Positions 16,904 through 25,903 of a stretch of 64,000 nucleotides of DNA are shown one piece after another; position 1 is the stretch's first letter; each line of letters begins with the position of its first letter. The notes under the pieces are model-generated. The model searched no databases, was not told where the DNA came from, and was given only the letters and a program-made list of their open reading frames with translations. The stretch covers positions 62,001-126,000 of the forward strand of contig CAZTYE010000005.1 of NCBI GenBank assembly GCA_964617645.1, read 5' to 3'. A program made the position numbers and the translations under genes. This DNA comes from JADJGC01 sp964617645 (lineage in GTDB: Bacteria; Zixibacteria; MSB-5A5; CAIYYT01).

Positions 16904-18037
16904 ATGTCAGTAGCAATGGAAATTTTAGAGTGGCTTGATCCTACCGGCGAGGAAATGATCTTTCGGCTTCCGCAAGAAGGCTCGGCCGATTTCAAATTGG
17001 GCGCGCAACTGATCGTGCGCGATAGTCAGATGGCGGTTTTCTTCAAGGATGGTCACGCCGCCGATTCATTCACGGTCGGTCGTCACACGCTCACGACGTT
17101 AAACATCCCGATCCTCACGCGGCTTCTGTCATTGCCGTGGGGATTCACTTCGCCATTCCGCGCCGAGGTGTACTTCATCAATCTCAAGACCTTCGTAAGT
17201 CTCAAGTGGGGAACCAAGCATCCGGTCACGTTCCGAGACAGCAAACTCGGTTTGATCCGGTTGCGCGGTCACGGCGCCTTCACGATGAAGATCGCCGAGC
17301 CGATTCTCTTCTTGAACACCATCGTCGGTCGCCAGGCGCGCTACACCACCGATCAGATTCAGGAGTATCTACGCGATGTCATCATCGCCCGCATGAACGA
17401 TATGCTCGGCGAGAAACTCGACTCGATACTGGAACTGCCGAAGCAGTACGACGAGTTGGCGGCGGAATTCAAGAAGCGTGTCGTCGATGAGTTCGACAAA
17501 TACGGACTTGAGTTGAAGGACTTCTACATCGGATCGATCACCCCGCCGGAAGACGTCGCCAAGCTCATTGACCAGCGATCGGGCATGGAGGCAATTGGTG
17601 ACCTCGACAGATTCTTCAAATTCGAAATGGCGCGGGGATTGTCTAATTCGGGAATCGCCGGACAAACCGGTTCGACCCTCGGGATGGCGGCGGGCGTCGG
17701 CGTCATGATGCCGACAATGATGTCGCGCGTCTTTTCGCCGGAGCAGACCGAGTTGCGCACCCACTCGCTGCCAACCGTCACCTGCCCTAAGTGCCATACC
17801 GATACACCGGAGCAATCGCGCTTCTGCTATCGCTGCGGCAATCCCATGGTGCTGCAGAATGCCTGCCCGAAATGCACGGCAGTGCTGCCCAGCGAGGCCA
17901 AGTTTTGTCATCAATGCGGCTTGCAACTCGACGCGCGAACGCGCTGCCCGCATTGTCAGGCGGATCTGATTTCCGGCTCGCGCTTCTGCGGCTCGTGCGG
18001 CAAGGAAGTTGGTGGTGGCGACACCTCCGGCCGCTAA
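16904..18037 (+). CDS. SPFH-domain protein with C-terminal zinc ribbons (YdjI/virion-core-like)
   Basis: ATG 16904 follows GCGAGG at a 7-base distance. Residues about 25-250 form an SPFH (stomatin/flotillin-like) domain of the family once called virion core protein: ADFKLGAQLIVRDSQMAVFFKDG, FRAEVYFINLKTFVSLKWGT, GLELKDFYIGSITPPEDV. A low-complexity linker leads to three CxxC pairs of zinc ribbons: CPKCHTDTPEQSRFCYRCG, CPKCTAVLPSEAKFCHQCG and CPHCQADLISGSRFCGSCG. The Bacillus homologue YdjI belongs to a PspA-linked membrane-stress module, so a similar role is possible here but is inference. It overlaps the next zinc-ribbon gene. Confidence 0.8.
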   Translation: MSVAMEILEWLDPTGEEMIFRLPQEGSADFKLGAQLIVRDSQMAVFFKDGHAADSFTVGRHTLTTLNIPILTRLLSLPWGFTSPFRAEVYFINLKTFVSLKWGTKHPVTFRDSKLGLIRLRGHGAFTMKIAEPILFLNTIVGRQARYTTDQIQEYLRDVIIARMNDMLGEKLDSILELPKQYDELAAEFKKRVVDEFDKYGLELKDFYIGSITPPEDVAKLIDQRSGMEAIGDLDRFFKFEMARGLSNSGIAGQTGSTLGMAAGVGVMMPTMMSRVFSPEQTELRTHSLPTVTCPKCHTDTPEQSRFCYRCGNPMVLQNACPKCTAVLPSEAKFCHQCGLQLDARTRCPHCQADLISGSRFCGSCGKEVGGGDTSGR

Positions 18038-19415
18038 TCGCGGGTTCAGTATCAGCGCCGGCTGTCCGGCCTGCGGCGGCGAGCTTCAGCTCGACGAAAA
18101 TTTCTCCGTCACGCACTGCGGTCACTGCGGTTCGGTGGTCCGGCTGCGGCTGCCGAGCACGCCGCCGGCGTGGTTAGTCAAGTGCCGCATCGATCGCCTG
18201 CGCGTGCGTTTTTTCGTCGACCGCTATCTCACCGAACGGACGCGTCCGCTCAGCGACCCCGCACTCGAGATCGAAGGCTTCTACGCGCCGTATTGGAAAA
18301 TCGATGCCTTGCTGCTGCGGCTACGGCATCACATCGACAAACGTTTTGTCTTTTCGGACGTGGGTGCTGCTCAGGATGTGCGCGAAATAGAGCAAGAAGC
18401 CAGTTCGACGCTGCTTTCGCCATACTCGGTCACCATTGCGGCTGTCGCCGCAGTCCTGCCGGTTCCGGCTTCGCTTGGTCTGCGCGCAGAGATTATGAAG
18501 CTGCGGCCGTTCGCTACCGAAATCGTCGACGGCGACTTCGCGCTACTCAATCCGTCGCTAAACGAGGCCGGTGCAGTGGCGCAAGCGGTGGAAATCGCCG
18601 CAAACCTCGATCGCTCAACGACGTCGACGAATCGCCGAAACTCGTCGCGTCTCTTTGCCCAGCGGAGTGGCATCATCTATCAACCATTCTATCTCGTGCG
18701 AGGCCGCAGCGGTGAAAATCGCCTCTCACTGCTCGTCGATGCCACGAACGGCGACGTGGGTGAATGGAATTCGCGCGCCGCGCTCGAAAGCAGCGGCGGC
18801 ACCGGCGTCGGCTTTGCCGCCGTTCAGGTTGAATTACACCAGTGTGGAAACTGCGGGTCGGGGCTTCCGGAAGTAAACTCACTGTTGCACGTCTGTCCGG
18901 ATTGCGACAATGTGGTACTACTCGATCCGGAAATCAGAACCGGGCAGCCACCGCTGCTGTTCGGGCCGATCGCGGAAGCGCACAACGAGTTGTTTCCGTT
19001 TTGGATATTGCCCCTCAGTGGCGACATCGCTGCGAGAGTTCGGCGTCATATCGGTGCGACGAATCCGGTGACGAATTTGGTGGTGCCGGCATTTCCGTTA
19101 CGCAATTACGAAACGCTGTACAAACTCTCGTTGCGTATGACCGCCGCCATCACCCAATTCACTCCCCAGGAGAGCGACGCTTGGCCGGTCGGCGCCGCTC
19201 CCGTAGCAGTCTCCGCTTCACGGGCGCGCGCCCTCGCGAGCGCCATCGTCGCACGGAGCGTGGCCGCCAGAGAAGGGAAGATCGACGCAGCGGCAGCATG
19301 CGGCTTTGCCGAAGCGAATCCGCGCCTGCTGCTTGCGTCATTCCGTGAAGAAGGCTACTTCTTCATGGACGATCATCTCAATGTCGTGACATTTGAACGC
19401 GCAGCGCTTTCCTGA
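18012..19415 (+). CDS. Zinc-ribbon protein of unknown function, partner of SPFH gene
   Basis: About 467 residues. An N-terminal ribbon CPACGGELQLDENF...CGHCG (about 18-40) and a second one, CGNCGSGLPE...CPDC (about 280-300), bracket a segment with no recognised fold (YLTERTRPLSDPALEIEGFY, YWKIDALLLR). No clear transmembrane helix. GTG 18012 is chosen, 5 bases after AAGGA; TTG 18009 and GTG 18015 are alternatives. It overlaps the SPFH gene by 26 bases, and both products carry zinc ribbons, so they are probably co-expressed and may interact. I do not recognise a family. Confidence 0.7.
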   Translation: MVATPPAANRGFSISAGCPACGGELQLDENFSVTHCGHCGSVVRLRLPSTPPAWLVKCRIDRLRVRFFVDRYLTERTRPLSDPALEIEGFYAPYWKIDALLLRLRHHIDKRFVFSDVGAAQDVREIEQEASSTLLSPYSVTIAAVAAVLPVPASLGLRAEIMKLRPFATEIVDGDFALLNPSLNEAGAVAQAVEIAANLDRSTTSTNRRNSSRLFAQRSGIIYQPFYLVRGRSGENRLSLLVDATNGDVGEWNSRAALESSGGTGVGFAAVQVELHQCGNCGSGLPEVNSLLHVCPDCDNVVLLDPEIRTGQPPLLFGPIAEAHNELFPFWILPLSGDIAARVRRHIGATNPVTNLVVPAFPLRNYETLYKLSLRMTAAITQFTPQESDAWPVGAAPVAVSASRARALASAIVARSVAAREGKIDAAAACGFAEANPRLLLASFREEGYFFMDDHLNVVTFERAALS

Positions 19416-19449
19416 GCGCGGGGACTTAACTACTCAAAGCTCGATCCAC

Positions 19450-19758
19450 TCACTCGACGATATTGAATATCTCCCGGCGTCCGGATTCGGCCAAGGGGAT
19501 GAATCGCTCGTACCATGCGCGCCATTCTTTGTAGGACGACGTGCCCATGGCCTTTGCATGGGCGGCCTCGAATGCCGTCAAACTCTCATAGGTCGATTCA
19601 AACACCAACGTATAATAGGGAGCGCCGGTCAAGTCGGTGCAGACACGCCCCGGCGGCAAACCGACTTTCTTCATGAATTCGGTGCCTTCCTTCCAGGCTG
19701 CGATGGCCTCGCGGGCTTTGCCGAATTTCAGTTGAAAGATGTCGCGAACGAGAATCAT
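19450..19758 (-). CDS. Small dimeric alpha/beta-barrel (NIPSNAP-like) protein
   Basis: The 102-residue protein MILVRDIFQLKFGKAREAIA... has the beta-alpha-beta-beta pattern of ferredoxin-like dimeric alpha/beta-barrel proteins (NIPSNAP or antibiotic-biosynthesis monooxygenase-like): YYTLVFESTYESLTAFEAAH and a C-terminal SGRREIFNIVE. No catalytic residues can be assigned. Start ATG 19758 is preceded by GGAGGAAG. Convergent with the zinc-ribbon gene; 34 bases separate their ends. The 253-bp gap to 20011 shows nothing I can name. Confidence 0.65.
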   Translation of the reverse strand: MILVRDIFQLKFGKAREAIAAWKEGTEFMKKVGLPPGRVCTDLTGAPYYTLVFESTYESLTAFEAAHAKAMGTSSYKEWRAWYERFIPLAESGRREIFNIVE

Positions 19759-20011
19759 AACTTCCTCCGGAAACTAAGAGAGAATGGAAATGGTCATGGT
19801 CATGCCTGCTGTCGCATCGATGATAAATCCATAATATCCACTTTGAAGCCCGTCGTCAATGCTGATGTTCGGGAAAGCTCAATCTCCTCGGTGGTGTAGG
19901 CACGGCTCCTGCCGGATCGGAGAATACCGACCAGCAATATCCGACCAACGTATGGGCGGGTCCGCGCGAGACAAGCCCTGTATTGTCAGCGATCGGAAAT
20001 GAACTTGAAAA

Positions 20012-20842
20012 TCACTCTGTGTTCGCGAGTGAGACCTCAAGCCAGATCTCGCTTGTCTGGTCGAAGTTCCCGCGCGGCGGGCCGCCCTGGGGTCGTCCTC
20101 CTCCCATCCCGCCCCCGGGACCGCCGCCCGGGTGTCCGCCTCCGCCGGCAGGCGGCCCAAATCCTCCTGAGTCCTTTCCGCGATGTTCCTTCATCTTGGC
20201 CTTTTCGTCGTCGGTCATGTATCCGAATTCGAGCCCGAGTCGAAGTTTGCTGTTTTCCGTCATTCCGAGTGCGATCGTCTGGTCGTTCAGCGCTGTGAGT
20301 GGGATGCGCCATTCATAGAGATATGTCCCGGCGCTGAAACCGGAAGCCACCATCGGCCCGCGCTCGCCCGTCTGCGGGATCTCCTCCACTTGGCCTTTCC
20401 GAACGACCTGAATGAACTGCCGGGCGTGGGCCTGCTCTTCCAACATCTCATCGCGACGCCGCGCAAACTCCGGAGCGGCCTGATTGGCGCGTTCGTCGAG
20501 TCGGCTTTTCGGAATTCCGCCGCGATAGCGCAGGCCCAGGTTGCGGTTTTTCTTGCCGTCGAGATTCACCCAGATCGTCAGGCCGCGCGTTTCCATTTGC
20601 CGCACGACGTTTGGGTCGCGCGACAGGGCGATGAGATAAACATTCGCGCTATCTTGGCGCAGCGCGATCGCGGTGTTATCGTCATCGAAATAGCTGAATG
20701 CGGCATCGCGCCAGTCATCGGCGCTGCCGTCCACGAAAACGCCGCCATTTGTCGCGACGCTGCTTATCTTGCCATCCTCGGCAAGTGCTGCGGCGCAGAT
20801 CGCGATCGCGAAACAGTAGGCCAGTACGAGTAAGCGTCGCAT
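20012..20842 (-). CDS. Exported CBM9-like protein with Gly/Pro-rich tail
   Basis: Start taken at ATG 20842 (AAGGA upstream), opening a signal peptide MRRLLVLAYCFAIAICAAALA. The mature N-terminus (VFVDGSADDWRDAAFSYFDDD, later LIALSRDP and IWVNLDGKK) resembles the CBM9/DOMON-like sandwich often found in secreted sugar- or haem-binding proteins. The middle is charged and helical (DERANQAAPEFARRRDEMLEE), followed by YEWRIPLTAL. The tail, about 215-260, is very rich in glycine and proline (GGGGHPGGGPGGGMGGG) and then ends in a structured strand. Likely periplasmic or surface; ligand unknown. Confidence 0.65.
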   Translation of the reverse strand: MRRLLVLAYCFAIAICAAALAEDGKISSVATNGGVFVDGSADDWRDAAFSYFDDDNTAIALRQDSANVYLIALSRDPNVVRQMETRGLTIWVNLDGKKNRNLGLRYRGGIPKSRLDERANQAAPEFARRRDEMLEEQAHARQFIQVVRKGQVEEIPQTGERGPMVASGFSAGTYLYEWRIPLTALNDQTIALGMTENSKLRLGLEFGYMTDDEKAKMKEHRGKDSGGFGPPAGGGGHPGGGPGGGMGGGRPQGGPPRGNFDQTSEIWLEVSLANTE

Positions 20843-20958
20843 CGCAGAGAATCCTTCCGTAGTACGGTTGCTTCGTGCCCAGTCATCGATACAACCATTG
20901 GACAACGCCACGCTCTTCATTCTTGCGACACGTCAGTGCCGGCGCTGCTGCGAGGACG

Positions 20959-21546
20959 TTAGCGGTAGCTGTATTTCGGCTGCCACTTGTCGGCGCCACG
21001 CGGCAACAAGTCGAATAAGTGCCAGGTCGCACAGAAATCATCACCCGGCCCGAAATAGGCGTGAGCGATGCGATACATCCTTCCTTCTGAGTCTCGACGA
21101 AACGTCGAAACCCCCGGCCATGGCGACCCGTTCTCGCCTTCGAACCCGAGGTCTTTGCCGAATGACGTGCCACGATAGGAGTAGATCGGGAATTTCCAGC
21201 GTCGCCCCTTGGCGAAGTCGCGCATGACAATCGGATCATCGGGCGAGATCACAACGAATCCGGCGCGATCCGACAGATGCTCGCGCAGACCGTTGAAACC
21301 GTCCGCCCACATCGTGCAATAGGCGCAGCGTACGCCCATGTTATGGATCAGCAGCAGTTCATCTCGGCCGCCGAAAAGTTTGGAGAGGCTGACTTTCTTG
21401 CCGCCGCCGGTCGTGAAAACGTAGTCATCCACGGCTTGCGGCGGCACGGATTTTCGCAGCTTGGCGAGTTTTTGCTTGTCCTTGAGAATCTGCTTTTCCA
21501 ATCGTTCGACTTGCTTGAGTCGACCGGCGGTGCTCTTACTGGCCAT
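20959..21546 (-). CDS. DUF899-family thioredoxin-like protein
   Basis: 195 residues. A short coiled N-terminal helix (KQVERLEKQILKDKQKLAKLRK) is followed by a thioredoxin-like fold: LSKLFGGRDELLLIHNMG, then RCAYCTMWADGFNG, where a CxxC would act as redox centre, and VISPDDPIVM. The C-terminal AYFGPGDDFCATWHLFDLLPRG is typical of DUF899. These cytoplasmic proteins are presumed oxidoreductases; the substrate is not known. The last gene of a small minus-strand group; the EamA gene is divergent. Confidence 0.82.
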   Translation of the reverse strand: MASKSTAGRLKQVERLEKQILKDKQKLAKLRKSVPPQAVDDYVFTTGGGKKVSLSKLFGGRDELLLIHNMGVRCAYCTMWADGFNGLREHLSDRAGFVVISPDDPIVMRDFAKGRRWKFPIYSYRGTSFGKDLGFEGENGSPWPGVSTFRRDSEGRMYRIAHAYFGPGDDFCATWHLFDLLPRGADKWQPKYSYR

Positions 21547-21629
21547 CGTCTTGTCCTTTCAATTTCGTCGGTTTTATCAACTGCTACGAAACCTGATACA
21601 AGAAGTTCAACGGCGAATTCGCAAAGCAA

Positions 21630-22553
21630 TTGAATGACTCCGCGAAATTGGCGATATTCTCCGTCGTGACAGATCACGCCAGAATCGTCCGCGCCGGATG
21701 GGAACTATTAGCCGGAGCTGTTTTGATCAGCTTCTCGGCGGTGTTCGTTCGCTTGGCCGGCGTTGGACCGTCAACTTCGGCATTCTACCGGATGGCTTTT
21801 GGCGGAACCCTCTTGCTCGTTGTCACGCTGACGATGGATCGTCGGTTGTGGCCGGGTTGGCGCGTTCTTGGTCTGGCCGTTCTAACCGGCGTCTTCTTCT
21901 CAGGCGATCTCTTTTTCTGGCACCGGAGTATTCTTGATGTCGGCCCGGGACTGGCGACGATTCTCGCCAACTTTCAGGTGTTTTTTGTGACGACCTACGC
22001 GGTGTTCATGCTCAAAGAGCGTCCCAGTTGGCGCTACTACACCGCAATCCCGCTTGCGCTCGTCGGGCTGTTACTATTGGTCGGAACGCAGTGGAGCGAG
22101 GTCGGCGCACAGTACAAGCTCGGCGTCGTATTCGGTCTTATTACCGCGCAATTCTACGCGGCTTACGTGCTCACACTCCGGGGCGTGCAATCGCGCGCGA
22201 GCGAACCGTCCTCCCTTGCGGTGATCACCTTCTCATCGTTCACAACCGCGTTGATTAGCGGCGTCGTTGCGCTCGCGGTCGGGGAAAACCTGGCCATCCC
22301 GTCGGTAGCATCGGTTTCGTGGCTCGTACTTTACGGTGTCTGCGGCCAAGTGTTCGGTTGGGTGTTTATTACTCGAAGCATCCGTCATCTGCCCGCCTCG
22401 CGCGTATCATTGACGCTACTTCTGCAACCGACACTTTCATTTGTCTGGGATATGTTGTTCTTCGATCGCCCCACCCACGTCGTCGAGTTGATTGGCGCCG
22501 GAATCGCGCTGGCGGCCATCTATCTTGGCAATTCGCGCGCACGGAGAAAGTAA
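21630..22553 (+). CDS. EamA/DMT-family inner-membrane transporter
   Basis: About 307 residues with ten hydrophobic helices arranged as two EamA repeats (first from about ELLAGAVLISFSAVFVRLAG, second from about LGVVFGLITAQFYAAYVLTL). Glycine/proline-rich turns such as PSTSAFYRMAFGG are typical of drug/metabolite exporters. Substrate unknown. TTG 21630 is the longest start; GTG 21666 is an alternative that places the first helix nearer the N-terminus. One base separates it from the Kelch lipoprotein gene, so they are likely co-transcribed. Confidence 0.82.
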   Translation: MNDSAKLAIFSVVTDHARIVRAGWELLAGAVLISFSAVFVRLAGVGPSTSAFYRMAFGGTLLLVVTLTMDRRLWPGWRVLGLAVLTGVFFSGDLFFWHRSILDVGPGLATILANFQVFFVTTYAVFMLKERPSWRYYTAIPLALVGLLLLVGTQWSEVGAQYKLGVVFGLITAQFYAAYVLTLRGVQSRASEPSSLAVITFSSFTTALISGVVALAVGENLAIPSVASVSWLVLYGVCGQVFGWVFITRSIRHLPASRVSLTLLLQPTLSFVWDMLFFDRPTHVVELIGAGIALAAIYLGNSRARRK

Positions 22554-22554
22554 A

Positions 22555-23817
22555 ATGACCCTGCGCAAACCACCCGCTTCTTCGCTTACGGTCATCGCGG
22601 GGGCTTTGCTATTATTTTTCGGCGCCTGCAGCTCCGACAAGGTCACTGATCGGAAAAATCGCGCGCCGGAGCGGCCCCATGATCCGATTCCGGCCGACGG
22701 CGCGGCCGCACAGCCGGCCACGCTGACCCTCCGCTGGCAGTCCGCTGATCCGGACAGTGACAAAGTGACTTTCAATATCCGTCTTGACACGATCAGTCCG
22801 CCGCTTGCCCAGCCGGTTGGCTACACAACCGAGCCGTTGCTGGTTGTGAGTCTCTCGCAGGGGCGGCAGTACTACTGGCGGGTGACGGCGTTGGACGACA
22901 ACGGCGGGAGTGACAACGGCCCGGTCTGGACGTTTCGCACTGGTGTATTTCACAGCGGCTGGAGTGAAGCCGCATCGATGAACGTTGCGCGTCTCGCTGC
23001 GATGGGCGACGCGCATGGCGGAAAAATCTACGTCTTCGGTGGTATCGGATCTGACGGCGAACTGCGCAGCGCCGAATCATACGATCCGGCGACGAATGTG
23101 TGGTCTATGCTTCCCAGCATGCCATGGCCCAGATCCTACGGCGTCGCAATCGCCGCCGGTGAGTCAATCTACTTGATCGGCGGCGGCAGCACACAAAATC
23201 CGCTCAGCCGGGTCGATCGATTCGACGTTGCCACGAATCAGTGGTACGAGGTTGCGCCGCTGCCGTCGCCGCGCTCGCGCTTCGCCGCCGCCGTGTATGG
23301 AAAGCGCATTCTTGTCTTCGGGGGTTATGAAAATGATCTCGCGATTTTGTCCTATGACACCGAGGTCAATCGCTGGGATACCGCTGGATTCTTGGCCACT
23401 TCACGTAATGGTCACAGTGTCGTCGTGGCCGAGGACTTCTTCTACATCACCGGCGGCTCCACTGACCGGGATTTCTGGCTCGCCCGGCATGACCGTTGGG
23501 ATCCGCGCGACGGCGATTTCAAGCCGCTGGCGCCGATGCCGAGTGCGCGGCGAGATCATCGCGCCGTTGCGGTCGATGGTCGCATCATCGTGACCGGCGG
23601 CTTCAACGCCATCGTCGGCCATGTATTTTTCGGCTCAGTGGAGATGTTTGATCCGAAAAGCGGTCAGTGGTATACGCGCAGTACCATGACTACTCCGCGC
23701 CACGATCATGTTGCGGTAGCGCTGGGCGGCAAAGTGTACTGCATTGGCGGCCTTGCCGAACGGGCGCCGGATGTACTCAGTTCGGTCGAAGTTTACGAAC
23801 CGGCTGCCGACCAGTGA
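22555..23817 (+). CDS. Kelch-repeat lipoprotein with Fn3-like domain
   Basis: ATG 22555 begins a lipoprotein signal (SSLTVIAGALLLFFGAC, lipobox FGAC, cysteine near residue 25). Residues about 38-125 look like a fibronectin type III/cadherin-like strand domain (LTLRWQSADPDSDKVTFNI, QGRQYYWRVTALDDNGG). From about 140 to the end are six Kelch units, each with a double glycine (VFGGIG, LIGGGS, VFGGYE, ITGGST, VTGGFN, CIGGLA) and a downstream W, making a six-bladed propeller. Probably anchored in the outer or inner membrane facing the periplasm; ligand unknown. Confidence 0.85.
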   Translation: MTLRKPPASSLTVIAGALLLFFGACSSDKVTDRKNRAPERPHDPIPADGAAAQPATLTLRWQSADPDSDKVTFNIRLDTISPPLAQPVGYTTEPLLVVSLSQGRQYYWRVTALDDNGGSDNGPVWTFRTGVFHSGWSEAASMNVARLAAMGDAHGGKIYVFGGIGSDGELRSAESYDPATNVWSMLPSMPWPRSYGVAIAAGESIYLIGGGSTQNPLSRVDRFDVATNQWYEVAPLPSPRSRFAAAVYGKRILVFGGYENDLAILSYDTEVNRWDTAGFLATSRNGHSVVVAEDFFYITGGSTDRDFWLARHDRWDPRDGDFKPLAPMPSARRDHRAVAVDGRIIVTGGFNAIVGHVFFGSVEMFDPKSGQWYTRSTMTTPRHDHVAVALGGKVYCIGGLAERAPDVLSSVEVYEPAADQ

Positions 23818-23838
23818 GGAAGTCCGCAAGGAGCGAGA

Positions 23839-24525
23839 TTGACGAAAATTCCAAAGAATGTGATTGCCGGCGAACGCCATCTTCTGCAACATCGGTCCAT
23901 GAAGAAGTTTGACTGGTCTGAAGCCGAGGCCCATCTCGAGAAGGTCGATCCGAAACTGGGACGCATTATTGCCGAGAACGGCTGCTCGCAACTTAAGCGC
24001 TCGCGCGGCGGCTTTGAGTTCCTCGCCCGCTCAATCGTGTTCCAACAGCTTTCGCTCAAAGCGGCGGCGACGATCTTCGGTCGGCTAACCGCCGCTTGCG
24101 GTGGCAAACTCACGGCTGACTCAGTCGCAATGCTAACCGACACCCAATTTCGAAGCGCCGGAGTCTCACGGCAGAAAGCCAACTATCTTCGAGATCTCGC
24201 GCGCCATTCGCTTGACAAGACGCTGCCCATCGCAAAACTGTCGCGCTGGCCGGATGAGCGCGTGCGCGAAGCGCTAACCCAAGTGAAAGGTATCGGTGTC
24301 TGGACGGCGGATATGTATCTCATGTTCGTGCTGAACCGACCAGATGTGCTGCCGTCGCTCGATCAGGGAATTCGCATTGCGATTCAACTTCTCTACAAGA
24401 CGCCAGTCCAAAAAATCGACTGGGAGCGGCTGAGACGCCGCTGGTCGCCCTACTGCACGATCGCTTGTTGGCACTTGTGGCATTACAAGGGCCGCATGAA
24501 GCAGCAAAAGCGCAGGCAGGCGTAG
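23839..24525 (+). CDS. alkA: DNA-3-methyladenine glycosylase II (AlkA-like, HhH-GPD)
   Basis: 228 residues. The helix-hairpin-helix is LTQVKGIGVWTADMYLMF and the catalytic Asp lies in VLPSLDQGIR, the HhH-GPD signature. FEFLARSIVFQQLSLKAA is the usual AlkA helix. It lacks the extra N-terminal TBP-like domain and the Ada methyltransferase part of E. coli AlkA. It excises alkylated purines to begin base-excision repair. Start TTG 23839 is supported by AAGGAG 5 bases upstream. Confidence 0.88.
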   Translation: MTKIPKNVIAGERHLLQHRSMKKFDWSEAEAHLEKVDPKLGRIIAENGCSQLKRSRGGFEFLARSIVFQQLSLKAAATIFGRLTAACGGKLTADSVAMLTDTQFRSAGVSRQKANYLRDLARHSLDKTLPIAKLSRWPDERVREALTQVKGIGVWTADMYLMFVLNRPDVLPSLDQGIRIAIQLLYKTPVQKIDWERLRRRWSPYCTIACWHLWHYKGRMKQQKRRQA

Positions 24526-24613
24526 TAGCGCGGGCTTCTCAGGCTCCGACCCAATCAGCCTCACCAGAAATTATTGTTGGCGGGATCAACTCTCATCGTC
24601 ATCTTTTCACGCG

Positions 24614-25339
24614 ATGAAACGAGCTATCGTCACCGGCGCCTCCGCAGGAATCGGTTGGTCACTCTGCCTTCGTCTTGCAGATGCCGGCTATCTCGTGGGC
24701 GCGATGGCCCGTCGTGCCGACCGACTCGCCGAGCTTGCGGCGCTACGGCCCGGCAAGATAATAGCACATGCTTGCGATATGCTGCACCATGATCACTTGG
24801 TTGATAATCTCAATGCTTTGGCGGCGAAACTCGGCGGTATGGATTTGATGATCGCCAATGCCGGTGTCGGGCGACGCAATCCCGAGTTGCTTATCGAGCC
24901 GGAACTGGAAACTATCGGTGTTAACGTGACGGCGTTCGTCATCTGCCTGGATTGGGCTGCGGCGCGCTTTCGCGCGCAGGGACGCGGCCATCTCGTTGGT
25001 ATCTCATCGGTGGCCGCCTTCTGGGGCAATGGCCGTAATCCGGCATACAATGCGTCCAAAGCGTTCGATCTGCGTTACCTTCAGGGATTAAATTCGAATC
25101 TTCGACCGCAGGGAATTATCGTTACCGACATTCGCCCCGGCTTTATCGCCACAGAAATGACTGCCGGGCGCGACGACATGTTCTGGGTGGCGAAACCCGA
25201 GAAAGCTGCCGATCAGATTTATCGGGCCATCAAAAGCCGCAAGCGGGTGGCCTATATCACACGGCGTTGGCGGTTTATGGCCTGGATGATGCGCTTAATG
25301 CCGTATCACTTGTATCGATACTGGACAGTGCAAGATTAG
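24614..25339 (+). CDS. Short-chain dehydrogenase/reductase (SDR)
   Basis: 241 residues. Cofactor motif TGASAGIGWS, NANAG-like ANAGVG, catalytic Ser in GISSVAAF, Tyr/Lys in YNASKAFD. The C-terminus (AYITRRWRFMAWMMRLMPYHLYRYW) is amphipathic and may contact the membrane, as in some DltE/YqjQ-like SDRs. Distinct in sequence from the SDR at 12815. Substrate not predictable. Confidence 0.83.
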   Translation: MKRAIVTGASAGIGWSLCLRLADAGYLVGAMARRADRLAELAALRPGKIIAHACDMLHHDHLVDNLNALAAKLGGMDLMIANAGVGRRNPELLIEPELETIGVNVTAFVICLDWAAARFRAQGRGHLVGISSVAAFWGNGRNPAYNASKAFDLRYLQGLNSNLRPQGIIVTDIRPGFIATEMTAGRDDMFWVAKPEKAADQIYRAIKSRKRVAYITRRWRFMAWMMRLMPYHLYRYWTVQD

Positions 25340-25366
25340 CAATCTGAATATACGAAAGGACGAAAC

Positions 25367-25654
25367 ATGGCGACCTACATCATACTCAGTAAACTCGGTC
25401 CGCACGCGTTTGAGTCACCCGACGGCCTCAAAGGGCTGGCGCAACAAGTTCGCGCCAAGCTGGAGCGGGAGTGCCCCAAAGCGCGCTGGGTGAAGAGCTA
25501 CGGATGCATGGGGAGTTATGACGTTGTCGATATCGTCGAATCGGACGATCCGCAGCAAATTGAGAAGGCGGTGATGATCATCCGCGCACTCGGACGGTCA
25601 ACGACCGAGACACTGCTGGCGACACCCTGGGAGGACTTCCTCAAGGCGTTGTAG
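25367..25654 (+). CDS. GYD-domain protein
   Basis: 95 residues; opens with MATYIILSKLGPHAFESP and contains YGCMGSYDVVDIVESDD, the GYD family signature (here GSYD), and TETLLATPWEDFL at the C-terminus. Small ferredoxin-like fold proteins of unknown role. Start ATG 25367 has GAAAGGA upstream; 27 bases follow the SDR stop, so the two may share a transcript. Confidence 0.8.
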   Translation: MATYIILSKLGPHAFESPDGLKGLAQQVRAKLERECPKARWVKSYGCMGSYDVVDIVESDDPQQIEKAVMIIRALGRSTTETLLATPWEDFLKAL

Positions 25655-25712
25655 CCAGCCAAGATCCTGTTGACATCGATACTCGAATTGATACTTCGGC
25701 TTTGCAATCCTT

Positions 25713-25740
25713 GGATTTGTAGCTCAGTTGGTTAGAGCTC
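25713..25740 (+). pseudogene. Isolated 5' half of a tRNA (D-arm side)
   Basis: GGATTTGTAGCTCAGTTGGT and following bases look like a tRNA acceptor strand and D arm, but no matching anticodon arm, T arm or acceptor partner (CAAATCC) follows; a 12-bp hairpin and the 80-bp repeats begin instead. A 20-base core, GTAGCTCAGTTGGTTAGAGC (25719-25738), is an exact inverted copy of the same part of the intact tRNA-Ile (25944-25925). Confidence 0.7.
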
Positions 25741-25743
25741 GCG

Positions 25744-25903
25744 TCCCGACCTTTGGTCGGGACGCGCGCAGCGTCATCAGACGGGGAATCTTCAAATGGG
25801 TTCGGGCAGAGTTGCGCTGCCGATCCCGACCTTTGGTCGGGATGCACACAGCGTCATCAGGCCGGGAAATTTCAAATGGGCTCGGGCAGAGTTGAACTGC
25901 CGA
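25744..25903. repeat. Two tandem 80-bp repeats carrying tRNA-Ile 3' sequence
   Basis: Units 25744-25823 and 25824-25903 each begin with the hairpin TCCCGACC-TTT-GGTCGGGA (final base of the first stem shared with a 12-bp extension) and end with the T-arm/acceptor sequence of tRNA-Ile read on the minus strand. The second unit's end is part of the functional tRNA; the first carries a diverged copy (TTCGGGCAGAGTTGCGCTG). The period is exactly 80, with scattered substitutions. Confidence 0.8.

Noticed and set aside
25744..25903. Possible CRISPR-like repeat pair
   Set aside because: Only two adjacent units without spacers, period exactly equal to unit length, and tRNA sequence inside; not CRISPR.
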